Made by a program: the position numbers and the translations under genes. Under the pieces are notes generated by a model. That model was not told the origin of the DNA, ran no database searches, and saw nothing but the letters and a program-made list of their open reading frames with translations. DNA of 64,000 nt, from contig NZ_QLMG01000024.1 of NCBI RefSeq assembly GCF_003259905.1, positions 1 through 64,000 of the forward strand, written 5' to 3'. The stretch is from Salipiger aestuarii (GTDB lineage Bacteria > Pseudomonadota > Alphaproteobacteria > Rhodobacterales > Rhodobacteraceae). Position 1 is the stretch's first letter. The number at the start of each line of letters is the position of its first letter. Positions 36,449 through 46,154 of the stretch are shown here, in pieces.

Positions 36449-37690
36449 TCAGCCTTGCCGCAACCGGACGAGCAGCGCGCGCGATGGCGCTGCGGTGACG
36501 CCCAGCCCTTCGCGGGACTGATAGGCGGAAATCGCCGCTTCGGTCTTGCTGCCGAACACACCGTCGGGCGTCCCGAGGTCATAGCCCTTTCGCGACAGCA
36601 GCGTTTGCAGCTCGACCCGCTCGTCCTTGGTAAAGCCGTAGCGATCCGGCGGGAAGGTGCCGCGCAACGGCCCTGCCCCGGCGATCCGGTCCGACAGATG
36701 CCCGACGCCCAGCCCGTATTTCTCGGCGTTGTTGTAGCGCAGGATCGCGCCGAAATTGCGAAACACCAGAAAGGCCGGACCGCCGATGCCCGAGGGCGCA
36801 AGGATCGACCCCGCCCCGCCCGGCAGCCGGTCGCCACCGGCCGGAGTGACGCCCAGCGACGCCCAGTCGGACCGCGTGCTGCCGCGCCCCGTGAGCGACG
36901 GCGCGAACCCGGCGGGCAGGCGCACCTCCAACCCCCATGTCTCGCCCCTGCGCCAGCCGCTTTGCGACAGGTAGCTTGCGGTCGAGGCCAGCCCGTCGGT
37001 CGGATCGTCGGACCAGATGTCACGGCGCCCGTCGCCGTGGAAATCCACCGCATAAGCCTGGAACGTGGTAGGGATAAACTGGGTGTGGCCCATTGCCCCG
37101 GCCCAGCTGCCGGTCAGGCGCGGCGCCGCAATATCGCCCCGCTGAATAATCCCCAGCGCCGCGATCAACTGCTTTTCAAAGAACGCGCCGCGCCGGCCGT
37201 CGAACGCCAGCGTCGAGGTCGCGGACACCACCGGGATGTCGCCGCGCCGCGCGCCGTAGTTGCTTTCCATACCCCAGATCGCGGTAACCACCTGCGCGGG
37301 CACACCGTAGCGCGATTCGATCTCGCGCAGCAGGGCGCCATGGCGAGCCAGCATCGCCCGCCCGGTCGCGACCTTGGTATCAGAGGCGGCGATGGCGAAA
37401 TAATCTTCGAGCGAACGGGTAAATTCGGTCTGGCTGCGGTCGCGCGTCACCACGCCGGGCAGATAGCCCGCGCCCCTGAACCCCGCGTCCAGCGTCGCCG
37501 CCGAAATCCCCTGCCCCATCGCGCGCGCCCGGAAATTCGCGACCCAGGCGCTCCAGCCGGGGTTGGGCTGCGGCAGAAGGTCGGGATCAAGCCCGCGCCC
37601 ACCACCCGAGGGCGCCAACGCGGCACCGCCCGCGCATCCCGACAGCAGCATCAGCGTGCCGCCTCCCAAAAGCGCCGCGCGCCTGTTCAT
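36449..37690 (-). CDS. MltB-type lytic murein transglycosylase with peptidoglycan-binding domain
   Basis: The 413-residue protein starts MNRRAALLGGGTLMLLSGCA, a lipoprotein signal with the lipobox Cys. The catalytic Glu is in AIWGMESNYGARRGDIPVVS, followed by GSWAGAMGHTQFIPTTFQAY and FHGDGRRDIW, all typical of membrane-bound lytic transglycosylase B. A C-terminal PG_binding_1 domain contains LLSRKGYDLGTPDGVFGSKT. It cleaves the glycan strands of peptidoglycan to anhydro-muropeptides. A start six codons upstream (37708) is also possible. Confidence 0.93.
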   Translation of the reverse strand: MNRRAALLGGGTLMLLSGCAGGAALAPSGGGRGLDPDLLPQPNPGWSAWVANFRARAMGQGISAATLDAGFRGAGYLPGVVTRDRSQTEFTRSLEDYFAIAASDTKVATGRAMLARHGALLREIESRYGVPAQVVTAIWGMESNYGARRGDIPVVSATSTLAFDGRRGAFFEKQLIAALGIIQRGDIAAPRLTGSWAGAMGHTQFIPTTFQAYAVDFHGDGRRDIWSDDPTDGLASTASYLSQSGWRRGETWGLEVRLPAGFAPSLTGRGSTRSDWASLGVTPAGGDRLPGGAGSILAPSGIGGPAFLVFRNFGAILRYNNAEKYGLGVGHLSDRIAGAGPLRGTFPPDRYGFTKDERVELQTLLSRKGYDLGTPDGVFGSKTEAAISAYQSREGLGVTAAPSRALLVRLRQG

Positions 37691-37884
37691 GTGCATTCCG
37701 ACGTGCATCCTGCCCTACCCCCTGTTCGTTTTCGGGTGTTTTATCTGCGCGCCACTGTGCCCCGGCGCACGGGAACCGGCAAGCGGTGCAAGCGCCTTTC
37801 CGCGCAGACGACGCGCGGTTCAGGGACCCGACGGCGATGCCGGCCACCGCTTCGGGGATGTCGATGAAGGGCGCAACCCGCATG

Positions 37885-37913
37885 CCCCCGCCCGGCGCTG
37901 TGCCGGACGGGGG
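37885..37913 (-). terminator. GC-rich hairpin after icd
   Basis: CCCCCG and CCGGC pair with GCCGG and CGGGGG around a five-base loop, with one mismatch. It lies 29 bases past the stop of the minus-strand isocitrate dehydrogenase. No T-run follows, so it may act as an mRNA 3' stabiliser or a Rho-assisted stop rather than a classical terminator. Confidence 0.45.
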
Positions 37914-37941
37914 CAATTCTGGCGTCGAGCGCGGCCGCGTC

Positions 37942-40146
37942 TTAGCCGAACACCGCATTCAGCGTGGCCGAGGGGCGCATCACGGCGGCGGTCTTGTCCG
38001 CGTCGCCGTGGAAATAGCCGCCCAGATCGACGGCCTTGCCCTGCGCGGCGGCCAGTTCGGCCAGGATCGCCGCCTCGCCTTCGGTCAGCGCCTTGGCGAT
38101 GGAGGCGAAATGCGCCGACAGCTCGGTATCCGCGGTCTGCGTCGTCAGCGCCTCGGCCCAGTAGCGGGCGAACCAGTAGTGACTGTCGCGGTTGTCCGGC
38201 TCACCGACCTTGCGCGAGGGCGAACGGTCGTTGTCCAGAATGCCCTGGGTCGCCTTGTCCACCGCATCTCCCAGCACGCGGGCCTTTTCGTTGCCGGTCT
38301 GGTCCGCGAGGAACTTGAAGCTTTCCCCCAGCGCGCAGAATTCGCCAAGCGAGTCCCAGCGCAGGTGGTTTTCTTCCATCAGCTGCTGGACATGTTTGGG
38401 GGCGGACCCGCCCGCGCCGGTTTCAAACAGCCCGCCGCCGTTCATCAGCTTGACGATGGACAGCATCTTGGCGCTGGTCGCCAGTTCCAGAATGGGGAAC
38501 AGGTCGGTCAGGTAGTCGCGCAGCACGTTGCCGGTGATGGCGATGGTGTTTTCGCCCTTGGTGATGGTTTCAAGACTTGCCACGGTGGCTTCGCGGGGGG
38601 CCATGATCTCAAACTTGTCGGCAACGCCGCGCGCGTCGAGGATCGCCTTGACGTAGACGATGAGCTCGGCGTCATGGGCGCGGTTTGCGTCCAGCCAAAA
38701 GATCGCGCGATAGCCGGTCGCCTTCTGACGGTCGATGGCCAGGTTCACCCAGTCTTCGATCGGGGCCTTGCGGGCCGAGGCCGAGCGCCAGATGTCGCCC
38801 GCTTCGACGCTGTGCGAATGCAGCACGGTGCCATCGTCCAGGATCATCTTGACCGTGCCCGCGGCGGGCAGTTCGAACGTGGTGGGGTGGCTGCCGTATT
38901 CCTCGGCCTTTTGCGCCATCAGGCCGATGTTCTGAACGGTACCGGCGGTGGCGGGGTTCAGCTTGCCGTTGGCCTTGAAAAATTCGATGGCCGCGTCATA
39001 GACCGGCGCATAGCTGTTGTCGGGGATCACGCAGTTGGTGTCGTGTTCCTTGTTGTCCGGGCCCCAGCCCTTGCCGCCGGCGCGGATCAGCGCGGGCATG
39101 GACGCGTCGATGATGACGTCCGAGGGCACATGCAGGTTGGTGATGCCCTTGTCGGAATTCACCATGTACATCGGCGGGCGTTCGGCGCGCACCTCTTCGA
39201 TGGCCTTCAGGATCTCGGGTTCGCCCGACACGCGGTCCAGCAGCGCGCCAAGGCCGCCGTTGGGGTTCACGCCAAGCTCGGCCAGCTTGTCGCCGAATTT
39301 CTCGAATACCGGGGCCAGCCACACCTTGACCGCGTGGCCAAAGATGATCGGGTCCGAGACCTTCATCATTGTGGCTTTCATGTGCAGTGAGAACAGCGTG
39401 CCCTCGGCCTTGGTCTTTTCGATCTCATCCGCAAGGAAGCTGTCCAGCGCGGCGACCGACATGAAGGTCGCGTCCACAACGGTGCCCTCGGGATAGGCGA
39501 CGCCTTCTTTCAGCACGGTTTCGCCATCGGCGGTTTCCAGCACGATTCTGGCGGTTGCGGATTTCGCCAGCGTGGCCGAGACTTCGTTGGAAAAGAAATC
39601 GCCGCCCGACATCGACGCAACGCGGGTCTTGCTGTCGGCACCCCATTCGCCCATGCGGTGCGGGTTGGACTGGGCATAGCTTTTCACCGCGGCGGCGGCG
39701 CGGCGATCAGAGTTGCCTTCGCGCAGCACCGGGTTCACGGCGGACCCCTTCAGCGTATCGTATTTGGCACGGGCGGCTTTTTCGGCGTCTGTCGCGGGCG
39801 CATAGGGGTAATCGGGCAGCGCATAGCCCTGTTCCTGCAACTCTTTGACCGCCGCCACCAGCTGGGGTTCGGATGCCGAGATGTTGGGCAGCTTGATGAC
39901 GTTGGCCTCGGGTTTTTTCACCCATTCGCCCAACCACGCCAGATCGTCGGATTGCTTTTGCGCGTCGCTCAGCACCTCGGGGAAGGTGGCGATGATGCGC
40001 CCGGCGAGAGAAATGTCACGGGTGCCCACCGACACGCCGGCGGCCTTTGCAAAGCTCTGGATGATCGGCAGCAGCGAGGCCGAGGCCAGCTCGGGCGCTT
40101 CGTCTACCTTGGTATACACAATGTCGGGCGTGTTCTGGTCTGCCAT
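37942..40146 (-). CDS. icd: Monomeric NADP-dependent isocitrate dehydrogenase
   Basis: The enzyme converts isocitrate to 2-oxoglutarate with NADPH formation in the TCA cycle. With 734 residues it belongs to the monomeric IDH class, unrelated in length to the dimeric 45-kDa form. Visible family segments include [65 protein letters not shown] and [13 protein letters not shown]. The start at 40146 ([20 protein letters not shown]) has a GGAGG site nearby. Confidence 0.95.
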   Translation of the reverse strand: MADQNTPDIVYTKVDEAPELASASLLPIIQSFAKAAGVSVGTRDISLAGRIIATFPEVLSDAQKQSDDLAWLGEWVKKPEANVIKLPNISASEPQLVAAVKELQEQGYALPDYPYAPATDAEKAARAKYDTLKGSAVNPVLREGNSDRRAAAAVKSYAQSNPHRMGEWGADSKTRVASMSGGDFFSNEVSATLAKSATARIVLETADGETVLKEGVAYPEGTVVDATFMSVAALDSFLADEIEKTKAEGTLFSLHMKATMMKVSDPIIFGHAVKVWLAPVFEKFGDKLAELGVNPNGGLGALLDRVSGEPEILKAIEEVRAERPPMYMVNSDKGITNLHVPSDVIIDASMPALIRAGGKGWGPDNKEHDTNCVIPDNSYAPVYDAAIEFFKANGKLNPATAGTVQNIGLMAQKAEEYGSHPTTFELPAAGTVKMILDDGTVLHSHSVEAGDIWRSASARKAPIEDWVNLAIDRQKATGYRAIFWLDANRAHDAELIVYVKAILDARGVADKFEIMAPREATVASLETITKGENTIAITGNVLRDYLTDLFPILELATSAKMLSIVKLMNGGGLFETGAGGSAPKHVQQLMEENHLRWDSLGEFCALGESFKFLADQTGNEKARVLGDAVDKATQGILDNDRSPSRKVGEPDNRDSHYWFARYWAEALTTQTADTELSAHFASIAKALTEGEAAILAELAAAQGKAVDLGGYFHGDADKTAAVMRPSATLNAVFG

Positions 40147-41216
40147 GTTCACTTCGATCCTCCGGATGTAGTGGGGGAGATGCCGTTGGGCGGCGGAATG
40201 TCTGCGCGCATGGGCTTACCATCCCTGCCACAGGGCAGAAAGCCCCTATTGCAGGTGTTTGCGCCGACCCGCCCGAACGACACCGCCAAGCTCGGGCCCA
40301 CCCAGACCGGCGCCCGGCGCGCCCGTTCCAGTTGCAGCGCAGCACGGATCGGTTCGAACGCGCGGGTGACCGGGTTCCAGGCACAGATGTCGCGCAGCGC
40401 GACGAAATAGCTGCGGCGTGTCCGACATGCCTGCGACATGCCAAGGTCCAGCCCGCGCTTTGGCCGCTGGGAATCGCCAGGGCCGGTCACCGCCGGCGTC
40501 AGGTCCGCGTCAGGTCTGTGTCCGGCGGCGGGCACGGCGTTGCACCGGGTGCGGTGCCAGCCAGTTCACCGCCAGCATCGCCGCGATGACGCTGATAGCG
40601 CAGACCAGCGGCATGACCACATCGAAGGGCTGGAATGCCACGCTGTTGGCCCCGCCCGCAATGACCACCGGCACGCTTTTCCAAGGGGGGCGCCCTGGGT
40701 GGCCTATGTGCGGCCCCCGGACTGGATACGGCGTCTGATGGCAAGGCATCTCTCTTCCTGCGAAGGGGATGCCGAAGCGAAGCGGGGAAACGGTCAGCCG
40801 ATGCCAGAGGGGGTGCCCTGACGCACTCCGCGCGCGGGACAATCGACGGGGAAATGCGCGAAAAAACAGGCGGGACATCGGCGCTGAAGACGCTGGGCCA
40901 AAGGCGGACAGACACCCGGATCACCGGGGGCGGTCCGTGCGGCATGTGCTGCCAGAGACGGTGCAGCCGGGGGCGGCAGGGCGCCGCCCCTTGCCGTCGA
41001 CCAAGGCGCGCGCGGAACCGGCGGCTGGCGTGCGTCGACGTCACCGGCCATGGCCCCGGCATCCCTGAACAGGATCAACGCCGGATCCGGCACCGCGAAG
41101 TGCGTCGGCAAGGGCGTTGTCCTTGCCGACGGATGACGCAGGCGCCGGGCTTTTCAGCTTGCCCGTCAGGGGGGTGCGGCCTATCGCAAGGAATGACCCC
41201 AAGCCAGGAGCCCCGC
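40147..41216. other. Gene-poor stretch with possible remnants
   Basis: About 1.07 kb without an intact gene. On the minus strand, 40180-40480 includes RDICAWNPVTRAFEPIRAAL with coding-like codons, and 40510-40680 ends with VVMPLVCAISVIAAMLAVNW, a plausible last membrane helix followed by a basic tail. Neither has a credible start or a family I recognise, so both may be gene ends left by deletion. A GC palindrome-like patch lies near 40970-41000. Confidence 0.3.
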
Positions 41217-41699
41217 ATGGACCCCCGCCAGCTAGAGATGACCGTTCTCATGACGCCGGACATGGCCAATTTCAGCGGCAAGGTGCACGGCGGTGCGCTG
41301 CTGAACCTGCTCGACCGGGTGGCGTTCAGCTGCGCCTCGCGGTTTTCCGGACGCTATGCGGTGACGTTGTCGGTGGATCAGGTGACCTTCAAGCAGCCCA
41401 TCAACGTGGGCGAACTGGTGACCTTTCGCGCCAGCGTGAACCACGCGGGCCGCACCTCGATGGAAGTCGGCATCCGGGTCGAAGCGGAAGACATCCGCAA
41501 GGGCACCCGCCGCCACACCAATTCGTGCTATTTCACCATGGTCGCCGTCGATGACGACGGCAAGCCCGCCGAGGTGCCCACGCTCAGGATCCTGACCGAG
41601 ACGGAGGCCAAGCGCAACCGCTCGGCCGGGGTGCGCCGCAGGCTGCGCCGCCAGTTTTCGCAAGAGCTGGCCCGCGCGGCCGAAGGCCCGCACCCCTGA
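41217..41699 (+). CDS. Hotdog-fold acyl-CoA thioesterase
   Basis: The 160-residue protein matches the YciA/BACH-type acyl-CoA hydrolases: MTPDMANFSGKVHGGALLNL with the HGG loop, LLDRVAFSCASRFSGRYAVT, then VDQVTFKQPINVGELVTFRA. These enzymes split acyl-CoA to free acid and CoA in the cytoplasm. The ATG at 41217 is preceded by CCAGGAG. The C-terminus is Arg-rich (SAGVRRRLRRQFSQELARA). Confidence 0.92.
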   Translation: MDPRQLEMTVLMTPDMANFSGKVHGGALLNLLDRVAFSCASRFSGRYAVTLSVDQVTFKQPINVGELVTFRASVNHAGRTSMEVGIRVEAEDIRKGTRRHTNSCYFTMVAVDDDGKPAEVPTLRILTETEAKRNRSAGVRRRLRRQFSQELARAAEGPHP

Positions 41700-42065
41700 G
41701 CGCGACCAGGGACCTGGCCGTTTTCACGATATGGGACAGGCCCAGCCCACTCCGCTGGCAGTGTTCCAGACACCGAAGACGACCCCGCCCCGCCTTTCGA
41801 AGGCGGAAACCAAATGGTCCGCACCAGACCTGCCGCGACGCTGGACGACATCGCTCTTGCGATCCCGTGCCGGGGGAGTGACGCCACCATGCAGTCGCGT
41901 GGCCGGGGGCTGAGAATCCGCGACGTGCTGATGCCAGACCGCGAACAGGCCGCCGAGGCGGATTATATGCATCGCGCGGCGCCCGGCAGGGCCGCGACGA
42001 AACCGGCGGAATAAGGGGGCTGCGCCCTCCCGGATATGTTCGCGACAGGAAACCGCCGCGGCGCC
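41700..42065. other. Gap with a possible small protein
   Basis: About 370 bases. A plus-strand frame at 41814-42014 could encode 66 residues with a coding-like second half (LRIRDVLMPDREQAAEADYM), but its start has no clear ribosome site and I know no family for it. It may be a gene tail. Nothing else is supported. Confidence 0.25.
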
Positions 42066-42503
42066 TTAGCCGTCGCGCGCGGGCAGCGGGCGGGTCAGCA
42101 CATAGGACGCGGCGCCGCCCATGGCGATGCCCTGAAACAGCAGCGCCTGCCACGGCAGCCCCATGGCAAGACTGATGGCAAAAACTCCGGCCATGCTGCC
42201 CACCGCAAGCGTGCGGGCGCGGGCGGAAACCGCTCCCTCAGCCTGCCAGTCGGCAATCATCGGGCCAAACACGCGGTTGCGCAACAGCCAGGCATGCATG
42301 CGGTCCGACCCGCGGGCGTAACAGAACGCAGCCAACAGGACGAAGGGCGTCGTGGGCAGCACCGGCAGCGCGATGCCAAGCACGCCCAACCCCAGCGCGA
42401 TTGACCCGAAAATGATCCAGAAGATACGCAAGATGCCTCCGCCGGGGCGCATGTCGCCCCCGCGCAAAATAGCGCCTGGCCGCACCGGAGGGAAGGCGGT
42501 CAT
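42066..42503 (-). CDS. DUF454 (YbaN-like) membrane protein
   Basis: The 145-residue protein has the DUF454 core: FWIIFGSIALGLGVLGIALP, VLPTTPFVLLAAFCYARGSD and WLLRNRVFGPMIADWQAEGA, with three to four helices. The function of the family is unknown. The start at 42503 overlaps the stop of the molybdoenzyme gene by four bases (ATGA), which argues for translational coupling; a Met 17 codons later would give the more usual N-terminus. Confidence 0.85.
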   Translation of the reverse strand: MTAFPPVRPGAILRGGDMRPGGGILRIFWIIFGSIALGLGVLGIALPVLPTTPFVLLAAFCYARGSDRMHAWLLRNRVFGPMIADWQAEGAVSARARTLAVGSMAGVFAISLAMGLPWQALLFQGIAMGGAASYVLTRPLPARDG

Positions 42504-44788
42504 GCAACGATGCGCACGGGGGTGCCCTTGTAAGCTGGCGTGGCCGAGTTCTTTTCGTGATAACCCAACGGCACCAATGGGTTAAGCTCTGGATAGTACC
42601 CTGCGATGCAGCCATCGGGCAGGTCGTATGGGGTGACTGTCAGCCCATCGACACGGCGCGCGACACCGTCATCGACCAAGGTTTCCAGCGCGACGACCTG
42701 GCCTTCGCTCAGCCCGAGCCGCTGCATTTCGCCCCGGTTGACCAGCACCACCATGCGCCCGCCCTTCAGCCCTCGCAGACGATCGGAAAAGCCGTAGATG
42801 GTGGTGTTGAACTGGTCGTTGGACCGCAGGGTGATGAGCGTCATTCCGGTGGTGCCGGGGGCCTGCCCCAGAGCCGACATCGTGCTCGGCGTGGTGAACC
42901 GCGCCCTGCCGCTATCGGTCTTCCAGATGCGATCACGCGCGGGATTGCCACGATAAAAGCCGCCCGGCTGCATCAGTCTTTGATTGAAATCGGCGAAATC
43001 GTCGGGATAGGTCTGTTCGATCAGATCGCGCACCAGATCGTAATTTGCCGTCCAGTCGCGCCAGCGCAGCGCCGGATTGGCGGGCAACGTCGCCTCGGCC
43101 ATGCCTGCCACGATGGCCAGTTCGGATCTGACCCGATCCGAGGGCGGCTCTGCGTGTCCGAGCGAGCCGTAGATGTGGCTGAACGTGTCCTCCATCGACA
43201 CCGCCTGCGGGCCGCCCGCCTGAACGTCGCGATCGGTGCGCCCGAGGCAGGGCAGGATGTAGCTGACCGCGCCCGGCACCAGGTGCGAGCGGTTGAGTTT
43301 GGTCGCGACATGCACTGTCAGGCGCAGCTTCGGCCAGGCGGATTCCATCCGTTCGCGATCGGGAAGCGCACGCACGAGGTTGCCGCCCAGCGACACCATC
43401 GCGCGGACGGTTCCGTCCAGAATGCCCTCGCAGGCCTGGACCGCATTGCGCCCTTCACGAGTGGCGGCGTCGATGCCGAATAACGCGCGCAGCTTGTCCG
43501 GTGGCATATGGGCGGATTTCTCGCCCACACCGACAGTGCGCTGGCCCTGCACGTTGGAATGCCCGCGCACCGGAGAAATACCCGCCCCCGGCTTGCCGAT
43601 ATTGCCGCGGGTCATCAACAGGTTGACCAGCATCCCGAGGTTCAGCCAGCCATGTACATGCTGGGTCAGGCCCATGCCATAGATGCCGATGGCACGCCCG
43701 GCCGACAGATAGACCCCGGTCGCTTCGTCGATCATGGCGCGGGTCAGGCCGGATTCAGCCTCGATCTCATGCCAGGTCACGGCGCGTACGGCCGCCGCCA
43801 TCTCGTCGAAACCCTCGGTGTGGCCAGCGATGAAGTCGTGGTCCAGAACCGTGCCGGGGGCGGCGTCCTCGGCGGCGAGCACCCCCTTTATCAGCCCCGC
43901 CATCACCGCGATGTCGCCGCCGGGCTTCACCTGGTAGTAATGCTCCGAAATCCGGGTGGGTTTGCCCACCGTCATCTGCGCCGGGCTTTGTGGGTCGGCA
44001 AATTCGATCAACCCGCGCTCGCGCACCGGGTTGAAGGTCACGACCCGGCAGCCGCGATCCACCGCCGCCTTGAGCGTGTGCAGGAAGCGCGGCGAATTGG
44101 AACCGGTGTTCTGCCCGAAAAAGAAAATCGTGTCGCAATGGTCGAAATCCTCCAGAGTGCAGGTCCCGACCGCAGTGCCAATGAACGACAGAAGGTTCAC
44201 GCTGGTCGTTTCGTGGCACATGTTCGAACTTTGCGGCAGGTTCTGGTGCCCCATGGCGCGGGCGAACAGCGCGTAAAGATAGGAAGCCTCCAGCCCGGCA
44301 TGACCCGAGGCGTAAAACACCGCCTGTTCGGGGACCATCGCGCGCAACTCGGCGCCGATTTCGGCAAAGGCCGCGTCCCAGGCGACCGGCATATAGCGAT
44401 CCTGCTCCGGATCGTAGCGCAAGGGTTCGCTCAGCCGACCAGCGCTTTCCAGATCGTGATCGTGCCACCCCCGCAGCGCGCCGACTGTGTGCCGCGCAAA
44501 GAAATCGGCCCCCGCGCGGCGCCGGTCCAGTTCCCACAGCGTCGCCTTGGCGCCGTTTTCGCAAAACTCGAACGCGGCGGGCTCGGCGGGCTTGGCCCAG
44601 GCGCAGGACGAACACATCACACCGCCGGGCTTGTTCATCTCGCCCAGAATCCTGATCGCCACCGCCGATGGCCGCGCCGCGCCGGTGACGTGCGCGATGC
44701 CCGCAAGCGATCCCCAGCCGCCCGAAGGCGCATCGTCGAACGGAGTGTCCGGGTCCTGATCGGTAGCATGATGGGGGTGATCGTCCAT
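42500..44788 (-). CDS. FdhF/YdeP-family molybdopterin oxidoreductase
   Basis: A 762-residue bis-MGD oxidoreductase related to formate dehydrogenase alpha but of the YdeP type. The likely molybdenum ligand is the Cys in QSSNMCHETTSVNL. Cofactor-binding segments include FFFGQNTGSNSPRFLHTLKA, VVTFNPVRERGLIEF and PVRGHSNVQGQRTVGV. The C-terminal molydop_binding domain has TLRSNDQFNTTIYGFSDRLR. It starts at 44788 (MDDHPHHATDQ) without the N-terminal four-Cys cluster of classical FdhF. The substrate is uncertain. Confidence 0.9.
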   Translation of the reverse strand: MDDHPHHATDQDPDTPFDDAPSGGWGSLAGIAHVTGAARPSAVAIRILGEMNKPGGVMCSSCAWAKPAEPAAFEFCENGAKATLWELDRRRAGADFFARHTVGALRGWHDHDLESAGRLSEPLRYDPEQDRYMPVAWDAAFAEIGAELRAMVPEQAVFYASGHAGLEASYLYALFARAMGHQNLPQSSNMCHETTSVNLLSFIGTAVGTCTLEDFDHCDTIFFFGQNTGSNSPRFLHTLKAAVDRGCRVVTFNPVRERGLIEFADPQSPAQMTVGKPTRISEHYYQVKPGGDIAVMAGLIKGVLAAEDAAPGTVLDHDFIAGHTEGFDEMAAAVRAVTWHEIEAESGLTRAMIDEATGVYLSAGRAIGIYGMGLTQHVHGWLNLGMLVNLLMTRGNIGKPGAGISPVRGHSNVQGQRTVGVGEKSAHMPPDKLRALFGIDAATREGRNAVQACEGILDGTVRAMVSLGGNLVRALPDRERMESAWPKLRLTVHVATKLNRSHLVPGAVSYILPCLGRTDRDVQAGGPQAVSMEDTFSHIYGSLGHAEPPSDRVRSELAIVAGMAEATLPANPALRWRDWTANYDLVRDLIEQTYPDDFADFNQRLMQPGGFYRGNPARDRIWKTDSGRARFTTPSTMSALGQAPGTTGMTLITLRSNDQFNTTIYGFSDRLRGLKGGRMVVLVNRGEMQRLGLSEGQVVALETLVDDGVARRVDGLTVTPYDLPDGCIAGYYPELNPLVPLGYHEKNSATPAYKGTPVRIVA

Positions 44789-44879
44789 GGCGAGGGTCCT
44801 CGTAGCGGCCTGCCTCTTCAACGCGCGCCCGCGCCCCGGGTTCCGCACCACCCCACAGCCGCGCCGGCCACAGCGCCCC

Positions 44880-44995
44880 GCCTGTCTCCGGCAGGAGTTT
44901 ATCTGGCAAGACGAAGACCGGCCGCCCCAGGCTTCATCTTGCCCTTAAACTCCGGGGGGAGTCGCCGATCAGGCGGCGGGGGGCAGCGCCCCCTC
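44880..44995. repeat. Dispersed hairpin repeat, copy B
   Basis: Similar to 33452-33566 in sequence and order: TCTCCGGCAGGAGTTT, then GGCAAGACGAAG, then GGCTTCATCTTGCC, then TTAAACTCCGGGGGG and a terminal GC hairpin. The inner arms pair across the loop as in copy A. It lies about 90 bases upstream of the molybdoenzyme start. Confidence 0.65.
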
Positions 44996-45918
44996 TTGCA
45001 ACATCGGAAATCAATGGCCCGCCATATCAATTCCCTCACGGCGGGCCGTGTCGGACACGTCCGTCATCGTCGCGCCCAGGCGGGCGGACCCCGCAGAGAC
45101 GGACAGGCGGACGTGCGGTTTTCCGACAGCAAAATGCTACACGCCGACGTCGATTGCCAGGCTTTCGGCTCAGCGCATCGGAATGAACAGAAACGCGGTC
45201 TGGCCTATCTCTCGGGGCAGGTTCGAGAGTCGCATCCGAGAACTGGAAACTGGCGGATGGCGACACCACGCCGTAGGCCGCTACAGGGCCAGTGCAACGA
45301 ACCGGCGACTCCCTTCGCCAAGGCCGCGCTTCGCCAGCAGGTCGCTGTCCTGGAAAAGCAGGTGCCCGAGCTCGCCCGGGGCGATCCAGTCTGCGCCGGG
45401 GTCCGGTGCGGTCGTGCGCTGACCTGCCGTTCGACCGTGGATGACCTGCTCGTTTCCTCTCCTCGAAGGGGCGTGGCCCTTGGGTCGGACTGATGCCCGT
45501 ACGCAACCAGTGCGGTGAACGCGATGTCTCTGGCGGCATCACCAGGACCGGCGACGCCCACCCAAGGAGGGGCGCTGTGCCAGGCAGCTTCGGTCGTAAT
45601 GAACCGCGGTCATCGACATGGCTGAAAACAGGGGGGCCCAACTTGCGCAACGCCTGGGCCGCAAGCGCGCCATGGTCGCCCTGGCGCGCCGTATCGCAGC
45701 AACCCTCTATCGGATCCGGGTCGATGGTAGAGGCGTCGATGATCGCCTCGGCCTGCGCTGCCGCCTTGAGCCAGCGTGGCAATAGCCCCCACCATCGCGA
45801 TGGCATCGCCGGAGTTTACCGAAAACACCACCGGCGGCGGGCCGTCGTGGCCGCGCAGAACCCCAATCGAAAACGTCCGCGCGGCCTGCCGGTCACCGAC
45901 GGTTTCGGCGCGGGCCTG

Positions 45919-46130
45919 CTACAGCCCCAGGATACCGCCGGTTGGCGCAATCCCGCCGCTTTTCGGGAAAATGCCCAAGCTCATCGGGGGCCAGGGGCCG
46001 GACTTGGCCCTGGCATCGTCTTCCACCGCGTGGCAGGCCATGCATTTGCGAAGCACCGGTTCTCCCCAGCGGGATCGGTGTTGGCAGACAGGATGGTCAG
46101 TCAGACCGTAGCGCGCAGTTTGTCGACCAT
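45919..46130 (-). pseudogene. Cytochrome c remnant downstream of fghA
   Basis: From an ATG at 46130 one reads MVDKLRATV, a stop, LTILSANTDPAGE, and then after a two-base insertion VLRKCMACHAVEDDARAKSG. This is a class I cytochrome c start with signal peptide, maturation region and CMACH heme site (46030-46044). After SGP the family sequence is lost and a stop occurs at 45919. The in-frame stop, the frameshift and the missing Met-ligand half make it dead. A cytochrome c gene near the fghA/flhA pair recalls the c553i gene of the Paracoccus formaldehyde/methanol locus. Confidence 0.65.
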
Positions 46131-46154
46131 ATACGACGCCGTCTTTTCAGGATC

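Larger units (their letters stand above)
44789..46154. other. Decayed region between the molybdoenzyme and fghA
   Basis: About 1.37 kb. It contains the repeat at 44880-44995 and the ruined cytochrome c gene at 45919-46130. Between 45000 and 45915 frames open and close without any sustained coding signal. Short minus-strand stretches such as LLFQDSDLLAKRGLGEGSRR (near 45330) and TFSIGVLRGHDGPPPVVFSV (near 45850) look like fragments of former genes that I cannot name. Confidence 0.4.

Noticed and set aside
37786-39390. 534-codon plus-strand frame opposite icd
   Set aside because: Antisense to a well-supported isocitrate dehydrogenase; no family features.
43508-45493. 661-codon plus-strand frame across the molybdoenzyme and the repeat
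   Set aside because: Runs antisense through an obvious gene and continues through non-coding DNA; shadow.
45036-45806. 256-codon minus-strand frame in the decayed region
   Set aside because: Arg/Pro-rich, with no consistent codon bias or protein features; kept only as part of the decayed stretch.
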